64,000 nucleotides of DNA from Methanocorpusculum sp. (GTDB lineage: Archaea; Halobacteriota; Methanomicrobia; Methanomicrobiales; Methanocorpusculaceae). Below the pieces are notes generated by a model. It made no database searches. It was not told the DNA's origin and was given only the letters and a program-made list of their open reading frames with translations. The DNA is taken from contig JAFOFB010000022.1 of the NCBI GenBank assembly GCA_017387505.1, positions 19,464-83,463 of the forward strand, written 5' to 3'. Made by a program: the position numbers and the translations under genes. Below, piece after piece: positions 62,152 through 64,000 of the stretch (position 1 is the first letter of the stretch; each line of letters starts with the position of its first letter).

Positions 62152-62640
62152 ATGGCAGACTTTACAAAAACTGCAATCAACCAGAACGCAAAAAGAGAGT
62201 ACATCTCTCCTATCCCGTCCATTGATGCCTTCAATGAAGTAGTGAACGCATTCAAAAACGACACCTCGATGGGATTCACCAAAAAAGAACTGACAGCCAC
62301 CACCTTCAAGACAAAAATTGTTTACTTCAATGCCGCAGGAGATGAAAAGGCATATGTGAATGTCTATGCAGGAGACAAAACATCTTTTGACGATGGAACA
62401 TCCCTCCTCAAAGGAACAGAAGCCTCTGAAACCTTTGCAGGTATCGGAGGCTCCGGCTCTGTCGAAGACAAAGAAGACAACTGGACTGCCAAGTTCTCCT
62501 GCGTCAACAAAGTTGACGACAAAGAAGACGCCTTCACCGTCACCATCGGCAAAGACCACATGACCGTCACAGGATTCTCCTATGACGCAACAATCGAAAA
62601 GATAGAAACCTGGGCTGACTCTCAGACCAATCTCGCATAA
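62152..62640 (+). CDS. Unknown acidic protein, paralogue 1
   Basis: A 162-residue soluble protein starting MADFTKTAINQNAKREYISP. It is about 40% identical in outline to the next gene product; shared segments are the start, AFNEVVNAFKND/TFNTVVEAFKND, a GGSG loop near residue 100, TFTVTIG-type strands and the end ATxxxIETWAD. No signal peptide or membrane helix. No family recognised. The start at 62152 agrees with the paralogue and with its ribosome-binding site. Codon use is biased as in highly expressed genes. Confidence 0.7.
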   Translation: MADFTKTAINQNAKREYISPIPSIDAFNEVVNAFKNDTSMGFTKKELTATTFKTKIVYFNAAGDEKAYVNVYAGDKTSFDDGTSLLKGTEASETFAGIGGSGSVEDKEDNWTAKFSCVNKVDDKEDAFTVTIGKDHMTVTGFSYDATIEKIETWADSQTNLA

Positions 62641-62643
62641 CTC

Positions 62644-62680
62644 AGAAGGAAAATTCCTTCTGCTTTCTTTTTTTACTCTT
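62644..62680 (+). terminator. Terminator hairpin after paralogue 1
   Basis: AGAAGGAA (62644-62651) pairs perfectly with TTCCTTCT (62654-62661) and is followed by GCTTTCTTTTTTTTAC. Confidence 0.65.
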
Positions 62681-62687
62681 CTATTAC

Positions 62688-62814
62688 GCGAGCGCCGGAA
62701 GCGCGAGTCGAGCGTTCCGCCGGACGTTGGCGAATGCCACGAACAAGCCAGAGGCTTGTGAGAGTCCGGGTGAACGGAACGCGATTCGCCAAGATTCGCG
62801 CCGATTCGCGGTTT
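62688..62814 (+). repeat. GC-rich hairpin repeat family, copy 3
   Basis: A 127-base copy of the repeat at 47717-47845, in the same orientation. The outer sequence is shared; the inner stem AACAAGCC/GGCTTGTG differs from copy 2 but keeps pairing. It lies between the two paralogues and splits the interval 62641-62975. Confidence 0.8.
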
Positions 62815-62856
62815 TACTTTACCAAATGAACCCAAAACAATTCTCAGAATTTTGTG

Positions 62857-62975
62857 TTCCAAAGCCTCTATAATCTCGTGAAATCAATTACTATATAGAG
62901 AGAGGGGGCAGAAATAAGCCCTTTACCCCCTCTTAATTTCCGGCTTTTTTCCGCCCCGTCTCGGGAATTATTACC
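62857..62975 (+). promoter_or_regulatory. Conserved leader with hairpin, copy 2
   Basis: Same elements as copy 1: TTCCAAAGCCTCTA, the stem AGAGGGGG (62901-62908) with CCCCCTCT (62926-62933), then a small CCC/GGG hairpin and ribosome-binding GGGA just before the ATG. The loop is longer by four bases. Confidence 0.5.
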
Positions 62976-63473
62976 ATGGCAGACTTTACCGAAACCTCCA
63001 TTTCCAGAAATGCGAAGAGAGTATTTTCTACTCCTATCGCAGACGTTGAAACCTTCAACACCGTAGTTGAAGCATTCAAGAACGACGAAACTATGAACAT
63101 CATCAAGAACGTCTCCTCCACTACTTACAAGTGCAGAATCGAGTACAAGGACGCCGCAGGAGAAGACGCAGGCTATATCCTCTTCTACGGTGCTTCCACT
63201 GATAACATGAACAACATGGCAAGCCTTCTCTCCGGCACTGAAGCCGCTGAGACTGCCGCAGGCAGTGGCGGAAGTGCCGTCCTTGACGCAGAAGCATACC
63301 ACTGGCTTGTCAAATTCACCTGTACCAAGAACATCAATATCGAAGGCAAAAATTACGAAGACACCTTCACCGTCACTATCGGACAGGACTACATGCTCAT
63401 TTCGGGCTTCACCTATGACGCAACCAGAGACGTTATCGAGACTTGGGCAGATGCTCAGGCAGCTCTCGCATAA
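62976..63473 (+). CDS. Unknown acidic protein, paralogue 2
   Basis: A 165-residue paralogue of the preceding gene product, starting MADFTETSISRNAKRVFSTP and ending DVIETWADAQAALA. The two differ most in the middle third. The product is acidic, soluble and unrecognised. Both genes share the leader hairpin and ribosome-binding site, so the duplication included the upstream region. Next to a type I restriction system the pair could be phage-related or defence-related, but nothing in the sequence decides this. Confidence 0.7.
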   Translation: MADFTETSISRNAKRVFSTPIADVETFNTVVEAFKNDETMNIIKNVSSTTYKCRIEYKDAAGEDAGYILFYGASTDNMNNMASLLSGTEAAETAAGSGGSAVLDAEAYHWLVKFTCTKNINIEGKNYEDTFTVTIGQDYMLISGFTYDATRDVIETWADAQAALA

Positions 63474-63609
63474 AGCCGCAGACTACGTCGAGCGAATACT
63501 AAAAAAAATCCTGCCCCAAATCAAGAAAGAAACTATCAGGAGACTACTGGTTTGGGCAGGATGGGTATTGATGTTAATCGCAGAAACAGTGCTTGACTCC
63601 GTAGAATAA
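63451..63609 (+). CDS. Possible 52-residue membrane protein
   Basis: A short frame that overlaps the end of paralogue 2 by 23 bases. It has a basic amphipathic N-terminal half (ERILKKILPQIKKETIRRLL) and a hydrophobic helix VWAGWVLMLIAETVL. The overlap suggests coupled translation; the pattern resembles small phage holin-like or pore proteins, but it may be spurious. Confidence 0.4.
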   Translation: MLRQLSHKAADYVERILKKILPQIKKETIRRLLVWAGWVLMLIAETVLDSVE

Positions 63610-63614
63610 CCCAA

Positions 63615-63735
63615 CATCTTTGGGGCTAAGCCGTAGGCGCACGCCCCATAGGGTCGCAAGTCTCTTCGAGCCTTGCTCATGGCTTGAGTCGCTTACAGCG
63701 CCTCTCGCCCGTCGCGGGGATATGGGCGGGTGACA
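63615..63735 (+). repeat. Structured covarying repeat, copy 2, with an insert
   Basis: Nested hairpin GGGGC (63622-63626) with GCCCC (63643-63647) and inner GCC/GGC around GTA, framed by ACATCTT and ATA as in copy 1. The following CGCCCGTCGCGGGGATATGGGCGGG resembles the copy 1 tail but is separated from the hairpin by about 50 extra bases that contain AGCC/GGCT pairs. Confidence 0.55.
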
Positions 63736-64000
63736 TCTCAGAGCCGGATGTTTTGTGAGTTCATCCGGCTAAACTCTTTTTTCTGTAAAGATATGCAAAA
63801 TAGCCGGCTCGGGCTTCGGTACAAGTCGGCGTCTCCCTGAGGGAGCCCTCGCCGACCTCGAACCTTCGCCCCTCGCCTTTATTGAAACTCCGGCGGCAAG
63901 GCTCAGTAAACTTCGCCTGACCGCCTCCGTAACCCTCGAAAAACGAAGGGGCGGAGGTTTTGCCATAGTTCGAAGTCGCCCATTTCGCCCTCGCGGAAAA
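63736..64000. other. GC-rich non-coding end of window
   Basis: No trusted gene. A 65-codon minus-strand frame (63769-63966) has the arginine- and proline-rich look of a chance frame. The strongest structure is the hairpin CCTCCG (63924-63929) with CGGAGG (63952-63957), with inner CCCTCG/CGAAGGG pairing, followed by TTTTGCC. The region continues beyond the window. Confidence 0.4.

Noticed and set aside
62032..62862. A 276-codon minus-strand frame
   Set aside because: It runs opposite the first MADFT-type gene and through the repeat; its reading is explained by both and has no sensible protein features.
51516..64000. CRISPR array or retron among the repeats
   Set aside because: No regularly spaced short direct repeats, no cas genes and no reverse transcriptase are present; the repeats are few, long and structured.

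Overview
The window is chromosomal DNA of a methanogenic archaeon, most likely of the order Methanomicrobiales; a Methanocorpusculum-like organism would fit, but genus is inference. The evidence is archaeal EF-1A followed by ribosomal protein S10, the F420 gene cofH, the homocysteine trio known from Methanosarcina, archaeal cupin-type glucose-6-phosphate isomerase, NOG1, NreA, a four-subunit pyruvate:ferredoxin oxidoreductase, corrinoid salvage and cobamide assembly genes, archaeal type IV pilins, and TATA boxes of the TTTATATA kind about 25-30 bases before starts. No rRNA, tRNA or CRISPR array was found.

Layout. 0-4 kb: cobamide assembly (cobS, cobT), a cysteine-cluster protein and a TraB-family membrane protein. 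4.2-5.9 kb: riboflavin operon ribE-ribB-ribH with a bacterial-type riboflavin synthase. 6-7.7 kb: EF-1A and S10. 7.8-10.1 kb: operon of four type IV pilin-like proteins. 10-15.2 kb: aldehyde dehydrogenase, GIY-YIG nuclease, a hairpin-rich inverted repeat, Ogt and an XPD-like helicase. 15.3-19.1 kb: fdhD, cbiZ and the BtuCD corrinoid importer. 19-25.5 kb: site-2 protease, glutamate dehydrogenase, TspO, cofH, signal peptidase and a degenerate cis-prenyltransferase. 25.3-32.9 kb: a nine-gene, almost gapless operon around MoxR and DUF58 that contains two DUF4129 surface proteins, one with a linker dense in N-glycosylation sequons. 33-45 kb: regulators, NreA, porCDAB, CBS-domain regulator, NOG1, a ComEC-like hydrolase, pgiA and an FKBP. 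45-51.5 kb: Lhr-like helicase, thioredoxin, metallo-hydrolase and the homocysteine operon.

From 51.5 kb to the end the character changes to an accessory region. It holds phage-like genes (HTH, HNH), a Sel1 protein, a GxxExxY protein, a complete type I restriction-modification locus (hsdM with an in-frame stop near its end, hsdS, hsdR), a decayed second GxxExxY copy, and two paralogous unknown proteins that share a conserved 5' leader hairpin. Between these genes lie long non-coding stretches full of structured repeats. The most notable are two 115-base, gapless copies of a candidate small RNA, each with its own TATA box and terminator hairpin (54390-54504 and 55669-55783). Others are a family of roughly 130-170-base GC-rich hairpin repeats (47.5-47.8 kb as a facing pair, 62.7 kb), a pair of short structured elements whose stems covary (52.13 and 63.62 kb), and a possible 414-base MITE (51.63-52.04 kb).

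How the parts work together: CbiZ and BtuCD bring in and remodel corrinoids, CobS and CobT finish cobamides, RibE/B/H supply flavin, CofH makes the F420 chromophore precursor, and PorCDAB links acetyl-CoA to pyruvate. The COG1900-ferredoxin-COG2122 operon makes homocysteine. The type I system and its neighbours look like a defence or turnover hotspot.
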